This document shows positions 47,215-59,800 of a stretch of DNA of 64,000 nucleotides, one piece after another. Position 1 is the first letter of the stretch. Every line of letters starts with the position of its first letter. The notes below the pieces were generated by a model. It did not search any database, had not been told where the DNA came from, and was given only the letters and a program-made list of their open reading frames with translations. Origin of the DNA: Ceratopteris richardii (lineage: Eukaryota; Streptophyta; Polypodiopsida; Polypodiales; Pteridaceae); assembly GCA_020310875.1 (NCBI GenBank), contig CM035430.1:97532366-97596365 (forward strand), in the 5' to 3' direction. Made by a program: the position numbers and the translations under genes.

Positions 47215-47824
47215 TGTAGCTCAAGTGTAAGCACCACCTCCTTTACTTGTCAATCCGCGGAGACGTGAGGACCGGTATGAAGACCATGAGCAAGTGAAGG
47301 CACTAGTGCGTGAGTGAAAGCACACAAACATGCACACACATACACACACACGTGCACAAGGTAAGATCAAAGAGAGGAACAATGGAGAGCTTTGATTGCA
47401 AAAGAGTTCTCTTACAAAAGTTCTATTCTCTAACAAGCTAACCGCAAAAATGAGCTCTCTAGCTCTTTTTCTAGTTTTTTTGACTAGTTTTGGCCCTGTC
47501 CAGACCTAGTGTTCGGCCTAGTTAAAAATTAGGTTCCAGGGCTTATTTGACGGCTCAAACGAAGTCTAAAAATTATGAAAATTGGTAGGATGATACTTCT
47601 AATGCTCCTCAAGCTTGATGACTCCTTGGCTTGAACAAAATGGAGCTACAAAAATAGAAAATGGTATTTACAATGGTTTTTACTGATGAAAATCACTATT
47701 TTTGTAGGGAATTTTTGTGAAAATTTGACATACACTTCTTAGAGCTCCCTACTTGCTCCCTTTCCTTGTGTGTCCACCTTTCTGATGTGCTTCCATGCTT
47801 TTTCCTTGACTTTGAGCTTCAACA
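47215..47824 (-). repeat. Gypsy-2 LTR (610 bp)
   Basis: The minus strand runs from TGTTGAAGCTCAAAG at 47824 to GAGCTACA at 47215, next to the tRNA-Asp-type primer site. It is related to the Gypsy-1 LTR (for example TAGCTCCATTTTGTTCAAGC, CTTGAGGAGC). Direct repeats GTAGC at 46154-46158 and 47825-47829 flank the whole 46159-47824 insertion. Confidence 0.87.
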
Positions 47825-50553
47825 GTAGCCCACTAGAGTAATCGTGTTCGTGTTTCTGAAAATTAATGTGGCCCAAGAGGAATCTCTGTTGCTCCAGGCC
47901 TTAATCATCCACTTTGCCGCAAGTTTATTGGCCATGTTGCCAACATCCATAATGCCCATACCTCCGCTCTCCTTAGGGCTAATGCATATGGATCATTTGA
48001 TTTTCGGCACTCCCCTCTTGTTATGGTCCCCAGTCTAGAGAAAGTTCCTACAAGTACTTTCCAATTTGGCTAATTCTTGATCCTTCGTTCTCCAACAAGA
48101 TAGAAAGTATATGATTGAGGATATGAGGAACGTGTTGATCACCATGGCCCGGCGAGCAAGATTATTTGCAAACCCCTCCAATAGTTAAGTTTATTATTAA
48201 GTCTGGCGAGGACCCAAGCCCACCTTTGTTCCAGAGTAACACTGAATCCCATGGGGATACCAAGAATGCGAACGAGCTGACCGATTAAATTCTTTGGCAT
48301 CCCTGCACAGTGAGGAGATTGGGTTGATTCCTTTGATAGCCCTGAACAAAGTCTTGGAATGGTTAATTTTGGACTCAAAGGCCTCACAAAAAGTGTCGAG
48401 GCGCCACCAAAAGGTTTCCAGGCTCGTATCATCATTGTGAACAAACGCATTTGTGTCATCCGCAAATAGCCTCATGGTCATTTGCCTAGAGTTATGTGGC
48501 AAAGGGATGCCTCTTATGCTACCAAGCTCCATCTGTTGCTCTATAAGTCGGCTAAGTCCTTCTATGGTGATGGCGAAGAGCAGCGGGGCCAACCGGCAAT
48601 CTTGCCTGATGGATCATTTCAGTTTGATTGCCTTTGAAAGTTGTCCCTTGACATTGACTTTGGTCGAAGCATTACCAAGGAGAGTGGCAATCATCCTGAG
48701 GAATCTCTGACTACACCGGAGGTCTTTCAGTGATTGTAAAATATAGTCCCATTCCAATCTGTCGTAGGCTTTGTCAAAGTCAATCTTGAGGAAGACAATG
48801 TCCTGATTAGATTCATCAGCCAAGTCGAGACCTTCCCAGATATCAATGATGGCTTCCAATATTGATCTTCCCTTAATGAAGCATTTTTGGTCTTTGCTAA
48901 GCCACTGGTCTAAATGGAAGGATATCCTATTGGCAATGACTTTAGCAAGAATCTTATATCCCGTGTGAAGCATTGTGATAGGTCTCCAGTTCTCAATTTT
49001 GTTCCTCTCCCCTTTTTTATGAATAAGTTTGATGATGCCGTTGTTGAGACAAGTGGGAAGGGCTCCAAACTCGAGTGCCTCAAGCCAAACAATACGCAAG
49101 GGCATGGCCACCACATATTTGAATGATTTAAAGAACTCATTAGTGAGCCCATCACGCCCTGGGCTCTTGCCATTCAGAAGCGAATCAATAACTTCATGGA
49201 TCTCTTGTTCGGAAATGGTGGCATCAAGCAGCGCACTCAAGTTGCATGGGATTCTATGCAAAGAAGTCCGAGAGATGGTGACCATGCAATCCCGCCTATG
49301 GGGGGAGAGGGGACAAGCACCACCCAGGAGACTTGTGAAGTGTGCTTCTATAATGCCAATATTCTCTTTCTCTGTCTTACATTCCACCCCATTTTTGTCA
49401 AGCAGTAGTGGGATATCGTCTCTAATTTGTTTTCTTCTGAGAATATTGCACATCTCTTTGGAAGGTCTATCTGCCTTACCAACCCACCATTCCTTAAAAT
49501 AAATTTGAAGATTTTTCCGTTTGATCTCCTCCTCATATCTTAATCTTCCGCTGATGTTTTGGAGTCCCTTCTGAGATTGAATCTTCCCTTTATTAACTTC
49601 TTCTTTGAGTCTCCGGAGTCGGCAGTATAGGTTTTCTCTACGTTTTTGACGGATGGTTTTGAGAACCTTCATGGCCCTAATCAAGATCTGGTGAGACTTT
49701 TCCACCACGTTTCTCCAACACTTGGCTAGAGAGTTGCAGATGATGAAGGCCTCAAGCCAAGTGTTAGTGTTTTATTCATGGATAGAGGGGAGCGAGAAGA
49801 CAAATGGACTGGCGTGAAACCAAGGTGCCTTGCGACTTTTAGATAGAGGGGGGAAGGTGAGCACCATTGGGTAATGGTTTGAGACAGTGAGGTCGATTTG
49901 TTGCGTTAGGGTGGGAGGGCCCCATTGATGGATGAGATTCTACGAAATGTAGCATCTATTGAGTATCGCTTTCCTCAAGTCCTCACCCAATTGAAGATTG
50001 GACCAAGAAAAACCATTCGAGTCCTTAACTTCGACCAGATCCAAAAATAGTTTGGTTTGGTCCCATGTGTCTTTCTTCTGGCCATCAATGATGCGGCCCT
50101 TGTTGTTCCACCTATCAGAGGGGACTTCCACCATATTGAAGTCGCCGCAAATCATGACATTATGAGAAAACAAGTCCAAGGAGGACCAGTATCGATTCTC
50201 GTAGCATCCTCATTTGGAGCATACATAGAGATCAGGGAGAATTGAAAGGGGGTGCTGAATGTAACTGCCATCGACCTATGATTTCTGTCTTCATTGGCAT
50301 AGTCAAGCTTATTAGCCCAGAAGTGATTGATACCAATGGTAGTTCCACCAGAACCACATTGACGGGTTCTGGAAAACCACACATGGGACAGAGAGACGCC
50401 CTTAAGTCTTTTTTGAATGTCTTCTCCTTCAATTTTAATCTCTTGAAGACAAATGAAATCTGGGTTTAAGCTTATGTCACGGAGCCATTGAACAATAATG
50501 GTGGCTCTTGTGGGGTCAGTTAGCCCCCTAGTGTTTAGTGAAGCGATGATCAT
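47825..50553 (-). pseudogene. LINE-A2 ORF2: endonuclease and RT
   Basis: ORF2 of an L1-type LINE nicks target DNA and primes cDNA synthesis there. The minus strand starts MIIASLNTRGLTDPTRATII at 50553. The endonuclease has ICLQEIKIEGEDIQ and CGDFNMVEVPSDRW. RT (49708-48197) has GKSPGRDGLTNEFFKSF, FLKIDFDKAYDRLEWDY and the catalytic core LFADDTNAFVHND. A stop lies near 48612, after SKAIKLK, and several frameshifts occur. It is about 75-80% similar by eye to LINE-C. Confidence 0.9.
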
Positions 50554-50757
50554 TTTCTTGCACTTCCCTCATTCCACGGGTGTGACTTCTCTTTTTTCCT
50601 CTTGGGGTCTTCTTTCTTTCTTGAGGGGGGATGGTCCCGACCCTGTGCCTTCGGTTTAAGGGGGCTTTTCCAAGGCATACCTGCCAACTGTTTCCCCTTG
50701 CGAGAAGCCTCCTGTGGGGGAGTTAAAGAGGTCGTTTCCGGTATTGTTGTTCCAATG
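50554..50757 (-). pseudogene. LINE-A2 ORF1, C-terminal end only
   Basis: The minus strand aligns with the end of LINE-C ORF1: a TCATCATTGGAACAACAATA-like start, the CTCGCAAGGGGAAACAG block (Arg-Lys-Gly-Lys-Gln), CCTTGGAAAAG, and a basic tail. It ends in an ATGA-type overlap with the ORF2 start. The 5' end at about 50757 joins the LINE-B RT in mid-gene. Confidence 0.7.
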
Positions 50758-52418
50758 ATGAAGGCAGGATAAACTGGGACATCATAGGACTAAGCCTTCT
50801 AGCCAAGGTGGAAGCAAAGATTTTATACATAGTATTCAAGCAAGTAATTGGTCTCCAATTATTAAGGTCTTCCTTAGGCCCTCTCTTATGAATGAGCTTG
50901 ATAACCCCTGTGTTAATGTTACAAGGGAGAAATCCCTTACTAGCAACCTCTTCCCAAACCAGGAGAATATAAGGAGTGAGAAAATCCCTTAAGATGATAA
51001 AGAACTCATTAGGTAATCCATCCAGCCCAAGAGACTTACAGGGTTTCAATTTATTGATGGTTTCTTTGATCTCACCGGCAGTGAGGGGCATGTCCAAGAT
51101 GGGAACCAGGCTCTGAGGAATAGTTTTTTCCCTTTTCATGGCAGTGGTGGCTCTGGCCCTCTGGATGTCCTCCCCACTTGGGAGATACAGAGAAAACATC
51201 TATAAAGAAGCTTTTAGCCTCCTGTAAGGTCTCCTCCATGTTCTAAGTAAGACCACCTTCTTTTTTATTGATGAAAGGGACAAAATCCCTAATTTTCCTT
51301 TTCTTCAAGAGAGCAAACATATAATTATTATTCATGTCCATGTTCTCACTCCAAAATTCTTTTGATTCAGCAAGAGAATTCCTAGCTTCAAGATATCTCT
51401 CCTTGCACAATCTCAAGGAGTAATCAATATAATCATGAGAGTTAACATCAAGGGAGTTCAGCTTAGTCATAATAGAGTTCCTCCTTTGGGCCCTTATGGC
51501 AAGAGCATGCTTTCTATGCTGGGTGAATAAAATTTGGATATCCTTAACAGCTCTTTCCCAAGCCACAGACGGGGAACGACTTTTGGCAAAGTGAGAAGAA
51601 ATAACCTCTTTGGTATGATCCATAATGCAAGGAAGTCTCAGGAGACTAAAGTCAATATGGGGCCAACCAGACTTATACGAGGGATCGCCTTTTCTAAAGG
51701 TAATGCAAAGAGGTTTGTGATCAGATAAAAACAAGGATGGGTCCAATTTAACACTACTGTCCCAACAATCATGCATGATATTACCATTAGTGTAGCACCT
51801 ATCAAGCCTAGCCGCTCTGTAATTATTCCCAATCTGCTTATTGGACCAAGAGAACCCCGAGTTGTAGGAAATTTCAAAAATATTGTGGTGATTACACATA
51901 TCAGTCCAAGAGAGTTTTCCAACCCCATTCATGCAACTACCTTTTCCCTCCCATCTATCTTTAATATCAGTGACCATATTGAAATCCCCTACCAAAATGA
52001 CAGGACCATTAATATTACAAAGCTCGTCCCAGCAAGACTTCCTTTCAGAATTAAGGTTAGAAGCATAAATAGAAACAACAGAAAGGTTAAAGGGGGCAGC
52101 AAGCTGGACCGAGCACCACTACTGAGAATTACTTATAGAAACAGCATAGAAAGACTTAACAACTGTGGTGGATAAACCAATAACAACACCACCTTTCCCA
52201 TTGTTGTGGTTGGTAAAGTGCCACGTGAAGGTAGAAGCAATTATATTGAGGTGAGCTCTGAGAGCGGGCCCTCCAATTTTGACTTCCTGCAAGCAAATAA
52301 CATCAGGCAAGTTGGGCAGAATGTGGAGCCAGGAGCTGATCACTTTGGGTCTAACTGCATCAGTCAGACCTTTAACATTTATAGAAATAATATTACGACT
52401 AGACATAACCAAACCCAA
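50758..52418 (-). pseudogene. LINE-B ORF2: endonuclease and truncated RT
   Basis: This is a different L1-type family from LINE-A and LINE-C. ORF2 begins at 52418, or more likely at the inner Met at 52406 (MSSRNIISINVKGLTDAVRP). The endonuclease has VICLQEVKIGG, VGDFNMVTDIKDRWEGKG and FLSDHKPLCITF. RT motifs include KPCKSLGLDGLPNEFFI and TGVIKLIHKRGPKEDLNNWR. A stop lies at 52119-52121 and a frameshift near 51240. RT stops after FILP at about 50758, before the catalytic motif. Confidence 0.85.
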
Positions 52419-52556
52419 TTATTTCCTACTATTCTGGGACATGGGAACATAATCAATAGATATACCTTCACCATCCATGTTCTCAATAGCATCCTGATCC
52501 ATCTCATCTAGCTCTTTACCAAATTTTTCCATCAGAGGCGGATAGTTAATATTTAC

Positions 52557-53942
52557 CTACTGAGAAGAACTAGGGATCTCTTGCTCCATATTTGACTCAT
52601 GCACGACTTTATTTTTACGTCCGACTACTTTCCACTCTTTGCTAGAGTTCTCGTTGGAAATGTTACCTTCAAAGGATTTGCTACCTGACGGGGTATCATT
52701 TGGATACGACAAATTAGGATTCATATTTTCATCTTGAACACCGTTACCAGTGGGGGCCTCTTGATTCTCTTTATTTGCAAAAGGATTAGAGATGTCTTCC
52801 AAAAGAATGTCAAAAAAATTTTCCGATTTAGACCCTTTCTGCTTGTTTTTTTGCACTTGTTTCCTTCTCATCATGTTGGAGTTAGGAGACACTGCAAGAG
52901 GAGCCTCATGTTGTTCCTCAGTTTTTTCCTTCTCTTGTTTTTGAAGATACGGGTACTCCCGAATTAAGTGACCCTATTTGTAGCAATTATAGCAAGTGTT
53001 AGGAAGGTTTCTATAAGTGACCTTCTGCGTATGCAAACGGACTCCATGGGAATCCTTAATGACAATCTGAGTTTTGATTTCCTTAGCAACATCAACTTCT
53101 ATTAATACTCACGGATCCCATTTTGGGTTGATGATACTATTTCTAGCTTTCTGCCCTAAGACTCTCCCTAACCTGTTACCTAATTGTTCAATCCACGGGT
53201 AGAAATCTATTGGAAGTTCGGGGAATTCAACCCAGACTGGGATCTTGGTAGGTTTGGGGCCCTTAGGGTTGAACCCTGTATGCCACTTGAAGAAGGAAAG
53301 AGGGGTGTTTCTAATAAGCCATTGACCTTCACTGATCACATGCAGGGCACTATTTGCCTCTTCAGAAAAGAAGAGATAAAAATTATTAGGACAATACTGT
53401 ATATGCTTCACTATTAGGACACGGGATTCCCAGTGTGTCTTTATCCAGTTTTTCAAAACCTCATGAGGGGGCCTGGGACCGTGGCAGAGCCCAATGACAA
53501 CCCTACCTGTCAAATGCTCGTGCCAGCTATCAAGGGACGAGCGATCAATGACGAAGAATTCCTCATCACCTTCACTTTCAACGTCATCAAGTAGGAGCGT
53601 GTGAGGGTGTTCTTCCGTATTACCAGCATCTTTATTAACCACATTAATAGTGTATTGTTCGTAGATGGCATTGTCGATAACGAAAGGGGAGGGAAAGGTG
53701 TTACCTGCTCCTTTAGCGGTGTCCGCGTAAGTCTTTGGGGGAGAGTGATTACCATTACACTACTGCATGTTGAGGTTGAGTACCTGCACTTCAGTCAGGA
53801 GACCTTCCGCCTGCTTTCCATTAATCGCAATCATGGAGGTGGAGTTGCAGTGAGGCATATCGAGTGCCTCGCTCTCAATGCTTTTGTTACTCGATCTATC
53901 CTCTACAGAAATACCATTGCGTAGGGCTTCGAACAGGGCCAT
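52557..53942 (-). pseudogene. LINE-B ORF1: nucleic-acid-binding protein
   Basis: A single frame runs from ATG 53942 (MALFEALRNGISVEDRSSN) to the stop at 52557, with three in-frame stops (about 53760, 53109 and 52978). The DUF4283-like domain lies at about 53560-53110 (RVVIGLCHGPRPPHEVLKNW, WLIRNTPLSFFKWHTGFNP, IPVWVEFPELPIDFYPW). A damaged knuckle follows (CYNCYK-stop-GHLIREYP). It ends with an acidic/basic tail (EWKVVGRKNKVVHES). ORF1 proteins bind the LINE RNA. A gap of about 140 bp separates it from ORF2. Confidence 0.83.
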
Positions 53943-54310
53943 GCGCGAGAAAAGTAGACTAGCAGTTCATCACAAGAGCACGAGACGAGCACAACAAGAC
54001 CCCCCCCCCCAAGGGGGGAAAGTCGCGCAAGAAGGGCCTACGCACAGAGGGCTCCGTGCATGAAGGCCAAAAACCCTAGTCGCGCCCTCGACAAAATTTT
54101 GTGGTTTGAGGAAGGATCCATCTTTGTGTTTATTTGTTAAAACACATTTCAAAGGTCTATCGCGTGATAGACAACAAGCGCACGACAAACGGGTAGTTTA
54201 GAGTAGATTTCAAAAATCTTGTCTCTCGCGCGATAGACGGACTGGCAAACGCGCTCCTTCTTTTCTCTTGTACTCTCTTAATATAATTGCAGTTGTTTTT
54301 ATTTTTAACA
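53943..54310. other. LINE-B 5' flank
   Basis: Contains a C-run at 54001-54010 and two TATCGCGTGATAG / CTCGCGCGATAG-like palindromic words near 54158 and 54228. It probably includes the LINE-B 5' UTR. It ends at the LINE-C target duplication. Confidence 0.4.
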
Positions 54311-54323
54311 AACACCTCACTTG
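54311..54323. repeat. LINE-C 5' target-site duplication
   Basis: AACACCTCACTTG here is repeated exactly at 60780-60792, directly after the LINE-C poly-A. Confidence 0.92.
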
Positions 54324-54570
54324 CTGAGTGCTACTGCAGCTCCCAAGAAACCGAGAAGGATGCCGTGGTATCGCCCTTGAATTCAGTCGTTGACATCACG
54401 CAGCAGAAAAACATGCCCGTTAACTGTGGATCGATGAGCGACAGTGGACGAATGTTTCCCTCTTCGACACGCCAACAATTACCTGCCTCCCATGATTCAG
54501 AACAATGCGCAATAAATGACCTCCTTCTACCAATCTGAAACTCTGTCTGTCTGCATGACAACACGTTCCA

Positions 54571-54818
54571 TAGCGGACGGACGGAGCTGGTTGCTGTAGC
54601 GGACGGACGACGGAGCTGGTTGCTGTAGCGGACTGACGATGGACGGAAGTTCTTGTCTTTGTCCATCGCGACCGACGGGTGGTCCATCGCGACCGGGGGG
54701 CAATCCATCGCGACCGACGGGCGGTCCATCGCGACCGACGGGAAGGCATTCGCGATGGACGGCTAACTGGCGATTGACTGAGAACCAAGCTTAACTGGCG
54801 ATTGACTGGGAACCGAGC
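54571..54818 (+). repeat. Tandem arrays in LINE-C 5' UTR, with CCATCGCGACC units
   Basis: Three short arrays stand side by side: about three units of GCGGACGGACG...GGTTGCTGTA (about 54571-54640); four units of TCCATCGCGACCG(A/G)(C/G)GGG, period about 21, plus one inverted TCGCGATGG (about 54662-54758); and two 28-bp units containing TAACTGGCGATTGACTG (54763-54790, 54791-54818). The middle array shares the CCATCGCGA word with the Gypsy-1 leader. Confidence 0.85.
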
Positions 54819-55446
54819 GTGTGGTCGACGAATGATTGGTGTCTGGCCCTCAATCGCCGCGCGTCTCAATATTCGCTCACGGAAATCAAAATGGTTTAAT
54901 GCTCTCTCTGTCGCCGCGCGTCTCCGTCTGTGAAGGTCTTTTGGCCGTTGCGCAGCTTGTTGCTTTTGTTGCTGCGTGGCAGTGTATGGCAGACAGAAAA
55001 AAGAGAAAAATTATTAAAAAAGAAAAAGTAGACTAGAAATCTCTAAGATTTCTTTCGATTCCCAAAAGAAAACTCTAAAAGTGGGGCTAACCGCCTTTCG
55101 CGAGACACGTGGTCAGAGCGCCTTGATTTGACAAGGCTAAAAGAGAGGATAGTAGTGCTTTGTTATAAAAAAAGAAAAGAGAAAAAAAAAGAAGAAAGAG
55201 GAAAAAAAAAAAAAAGAAGAGAAAAAAAAAAGAAAGAAGAAAAAAGAAAAAGAAAAAGAGAAAAGAAAAAAAAGAAAAGAAGAAGCGTGCTTCCCTTTAT
55301 TGTGGGATTTTTAGCCTTACGGTCGGCTTTGAGGTGATCGGAAGGGGGACCTAAGTCTTCATTGTTTGGGGCCAGTTTTCTCTCCATGTTGGAGGGTTTT
55401 GCCCTTGGGTATTGAAAAGTAAAAGTGGTGCAAGTTCCTTTTGGCC
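54819..55446 (+). other. LINE-C 5' UTR, remaining part
   Basis: Includes an A/G-rich stretch (about 55165-55285, AAAGAAAAAA units) upstream of ORF1. No ORF of note. Confidence 0.6.
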
Positions 55447-56830
55447 ATGGATGTGGCTTCATCCTCTCTTGTGAAAAGTAATCGGGCCCCTCCCCCTGGG
55501 GAGACCGATATCCTGGCCGCTCTGCTGGAGGGGGGGTCGTGTGCCGCCCCTGGTGCATCCGAAAGTGTTGAATCCCCCATTGTATCCCTCAGTAGACCCG
55601 CAGTTCTGTCAGCTCAGGAGGAGCTCAAGAAAGTTTGCCTCGTCGGCCAAGTGTTTGGCCCTAGGCCCCCGCTCGAAATTGTGCGACAATGGCTTCGAAA
55701 AGAGTGGTTCCCTCGAGGACTAATTGTTAGCAAATGTCAGTTCTTACCAGCGAGCCACTTGCTGCTAGTCTTTGAAAATGAAGAGATGGCGTTCCAAGCT
55801 CTAAGCGTTGGCATCTGGCAGTTCGGTCGGGCGACCCTATGCCTATTCAGATGGTCCCCGGACTTTACTCCCGACAAATCGAAATCGCTTCGGTACCCTC
55901 TTTGGGTTGAGCTCCCTAACCTTCCTTACTTCTTGTACAACTTCGTGTGGGACATTGTCTCTCCTATCGGCAAGCCGCTGGCTTCACGCGAAGACATTGG
56001 TGGTCTCATCTATGAAGGTGCAAGACACTCGTTCAATGCTAGGTGGCACCCCCAAATCTGTGTCGAGGCCGACCTCAGTTCGCCGCTTCCATCAACGTCG
56101 ATCAAAGTGGACATGGGCGAAGGAGATGTTTGGGAGCAGGACATCAGCTACAAAAACCTTCCCAACGCGTGCTTTTGTTGTGGCCAACAAGGTCACAGGA
56201 TTAAAGATTGCCCTTTCATGCAGAAAAACAAGCGATTTCAAGAAGCCTCCAAAACTGCTCAAGACAACATTGGCGATTTGACCCACTCGACCAAGGATGG
56301 GGAAGGCAAGGGCCTCCTTAATCCTCAAGCTGATGCTGATGGCTTTACTGAAGTTAGAAGAAGAAGGAAAAGAAGCCCTAGGGCCAACGGTGAGAGAAAC
56401 AACCTACCACTATAGTAATTCGTACTGCAATCTAGAAAAGGAGATCAATGAGCTTGACTACCCAGGTGGGAAGCTACCTGAGGTAGACACCTACGACAAA
56501 GCCCTAGAGATCCCTGACAATAAAGAAACCCCCCAGGAGGGCTACACTACAAGCAAAGAAGATGGTTTCACCACTAGTAACGAAGACAACATGGATAGTG
56601 AAAGTTCCATCATTGGATCGACGATCCCGGAAACGGTGCCGAGCACGGGGCCCAAGTCTCCCCAGCAAAGGGCATCCCGCAAAGGAAAACAGCCTATGAA
56701 GTTACCCTGGAAAATCCCCCACAAGAACCGATTTCTAAGTCGGGATCAGATCCCAGCGAAAAAGAAAGATGAAGCCAAGAGAAGAAAGGACAAAGCTCCC
56801 TCCCGCAAAGAGGGATTAATACAAATATGA
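55447..56830 (+). pseudogene. LINE-C ORF1, one frameshift
   Basis: I take ATG 55447 (MDVASSSLVKSN), since the codon at 55441 is TTG. The DUF4283-like domain spans about 55620-56080 (CLVGQVFGPRPPLEIVRQWL, RATLCLFRWSPDFTPDKSK, YPLWVELPNLPYF). The zinc knuckle is CFCCGQQGHRIKDC near 56170. The first frame stops at 56415. The protein continues in another frame from about 56400 (ETTYHYSNSYCNLEKEINEL) to the TGA at 56828-56830 with a Lys/Arg-rich tail, so a small indel lies at about 56330-56410. The role is to bind LINE RNA in the particle. The last base triplet overlaps the ORF2 start. Confidence 0.9.
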
Positions 56831-59800
56831 TTGTCATCTCGCTAAATGCTAGAGGGCTAACCGACCCCTCAAGAGCGACCATCATTGGTCAATGGCTTCG
56901 CGACATTAGCTTAAACCCAGACTTTATATGTATTCAAGAGATTAAAATTGACGGAGAAGACCTCCAGAAACGGCTCAGACAGGTCTCCTCGGCACATGTG
57001 TGGATCCCAACGAAACACCAGCGGGGGTCTGGAGGAACGGCTATCGGTGTTAAACATCTCTGGTTTGAAAAGCTCGAGAACTCCATTGAAGATGTAAGTC
57101 ACCGTTGGATTGCTGTTTCTTTTGGTGCTCCTCTTTGTGTTACTATGGTCTCTTTGTACGCCCCTAACGGGGATTTGGAGAGACTGAACACTTGGGCCTC
57201 CTTAGACTCGCTTCCTCGCAACGTGCTTATATGTGGAGACTTCAACATGGTGGAGGACCCTATGGACAGATGGTTGGGCAAGGGCAGGGTCATCGACAGT
57301 CGGGAGAAAGAAACGTGGGACTTGACCAAACTTCACTTGGATTTGGTTGAATTCAAAGACTCGAATGGCTTTTCTTGGTCGAATCTCCAAGCGGGCGAGG
57401 ACCTGAGGAAAGCTAGACTCGACAGATGCTACATCTCTCAGAGTTTTACCCATCAGTGGGGCCACCCTACCATCACGCAACGCACTGACCTCACTATCTC
57501 TGATCACTATCCGATCGTTATCACTTTTCAACCTTCCAACAAGATCCGTAAGGCTCCGTGGTTCCATGCCAACGCAACCACCTTCTCTCTCCCCTCCGTC
57601 CATCAAGAAATTGTCGATGTGTGGAAGGTGGCGTTCGCCTCTGGCTTGGCCCCAGCCAAGTGCTGGAGAAGTGCGGTCGACAAGTCTCGTAAGATCATGA
57701 TCAGAACTAAGAAGATGCTCGAGACTGTGCGGAGGGCTCGTAGGGGAGCTCTCTACCACAGACTCTGGCGGCTCGAGGAGGAAGTGAACAAAGGAAAACA
57801 CCAAGCCCAGAAAGGTCTCCGAAAAATCAGAGCAGGGTTGAGATACGAGGAAGAAATACAAAGGAAAAACTTGCAAATCTTCTTCAAGGAGTGGTGGGCT
57901 GGCAAAGCCGACAAACCCACCAAAGAGATGTGCCGTATCCTTAAAAGGAAACACAACAGAGAATCGATCCCCCTACTACTAGACCCACATGGCAATGTAT
58001 GCAATTCGGAAGAAGATAATTTTGGCATCATCGAGGGGCACTTCACGAGACTCCTGGGAACCTCGAACCCCCTTTCCCACCATAGAAGGGACTGTATGGC
58101 TGCCATCTCTAGGGTTTCCCCCCGGAGGATACCACCCAACCTCCACTCCCTGCTTCATGCCCCTATCTCGGAATCAGAAATCATTGAGGTCATTGATGCC
58201 CTCCCTCTCGGTAAAAGCCCGGGACCTGACGGACTCACTAACGAGTTCTTTAAATCCTTCAAGTTGGTGGTTGCCACCCCTCTTCGGATGGTTTGGCAAG
58301 AAGCGCTAAAGTTTGGTGTTCTTCCTTCTTGCCTAAATAATGGAATTATCAAGCTGATACACAAGAAGGGGGAAAAGAACAGAATCGAGAACTGGCGGCC
58401 TATCACGATGCTCCAAACAGGATACAAGATCATCGCCAAAGTCATTGCCAACAGACTCTCGTGCCACCTGAGATCTTGGCTTAGTGAGGACCAAAAAGGT
58501 TTCATCAAAGGCAGGTCTATCCTGGAAACCATTATGGATATTTGGGAAGGTATTCAATTTGCAAATGAGTCTAATCAAGATGTGGTTTTCCTCAAGATCG
58601 ACTTTGACAAAGCCTACGACAGGCTAGAATGGGACTACATTCTGCAATCGCTCCAAGATCTCGGACTTAGTCAGAAATTCACCAAGATGATCGCGACCCT
58701 TCTTGGAAACGCAACGACCCAAATTAACGTTAACGGCAAACTTTCGAAGGCGATCCATCTTAGAAGATCTATTAGACAAGGGTGCCCTCTGGCCCCCCTT
58801 CTGTTTGCCATCGCCACTGAGGGGCTTAGCAGACTGGTGGCTCATCATGTGGAGGCTGGCAATATCAAAGGCCTCCGGCTGCCTCACGACCACAGTCAAA
58901 TCATCATGAGACTTTTTGCCGATGATATGAACGCGTTCGTTCACAATGATAATGCCAGCCTGGAGACTTTCTGGAGGTGTCTTGCTACCTTTTGTGATGC
59001 CTCTGGATCCAAAATCAACCACTCCAAGACCGCCTTTAGGGCTATTGTGGGACAGCATCCTGGCCTTCTCATTGATCATGGCTGTCAAATCATTCCGCAG
59101 GGCCAAATCTTTCGACTCCTTGGAATCCCCTTGGGGTTTGGCGTCTCTATGGAGCAGCGATGGAACTGGGTGTTGGCTAAACTCGAAAACAAACTTAACT
59201 ATTGGAGAGGTATGCAAATCAATCTCGCTGGGCGTGCGATGGTTATCAACACGTTCCTCCTCTCTTCTACCATCTATTTCCTTTCTTGTTGGAGACCGAA
59301 TGAGCAAGGCCTGTCCAAACTGAATAGTATTTGTAGAAACTTTCTTTGGACGGGCGATCATAACAGAAGGGGGGTGCCTAAAATCAAATGGGCCATCTGC
59401 ACTAGCCCTAGAGATAGCGGGGGGCTTGGTATACTGGACATTGGGTGTATGGCTAACAAACTGGCAGCCAAATGGATGATTAAGGCTTGGTGCAATAGGG
59501 AGGCCTCGTGGGCCAAGCTGATCTTCAGAAACAAGAATGAGTTGGCCCTCACGGGGTTCCCGAACTGGAAGAATCTTGACATCATGACCCTGCTTTTCTC
59601 CCCGATCCCCGTCTTCCCGAAAGGCTCCAATCTCGTGTGCTCCCTTTGGAAGGGCTGGAATAAAGTCAAAAGCTTCACAAGAATTAGTGAGGACTGGAAG
59701 TGGGCGGCCGGAATCAGACAAAACGACTCTATCTGGTTTCCGATACATGGCATCCGGAGTGTGGAGTCGTGGAACATCCAAAATGCCAAGAAGTTATGGA

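Noticed and set aside
54420-54869. 149-codon Arg/Ser-rich frame on the minus strand
   Set aside because: It is a translation of tandem arrays in the LINE-C 5' UTR, antisense to the element.
58624-59781. 385-codon minus-strand frame
   Set aside because: It lies antisense to the conserved LINE-C RT, whose motifs prove the plus-strand frame.
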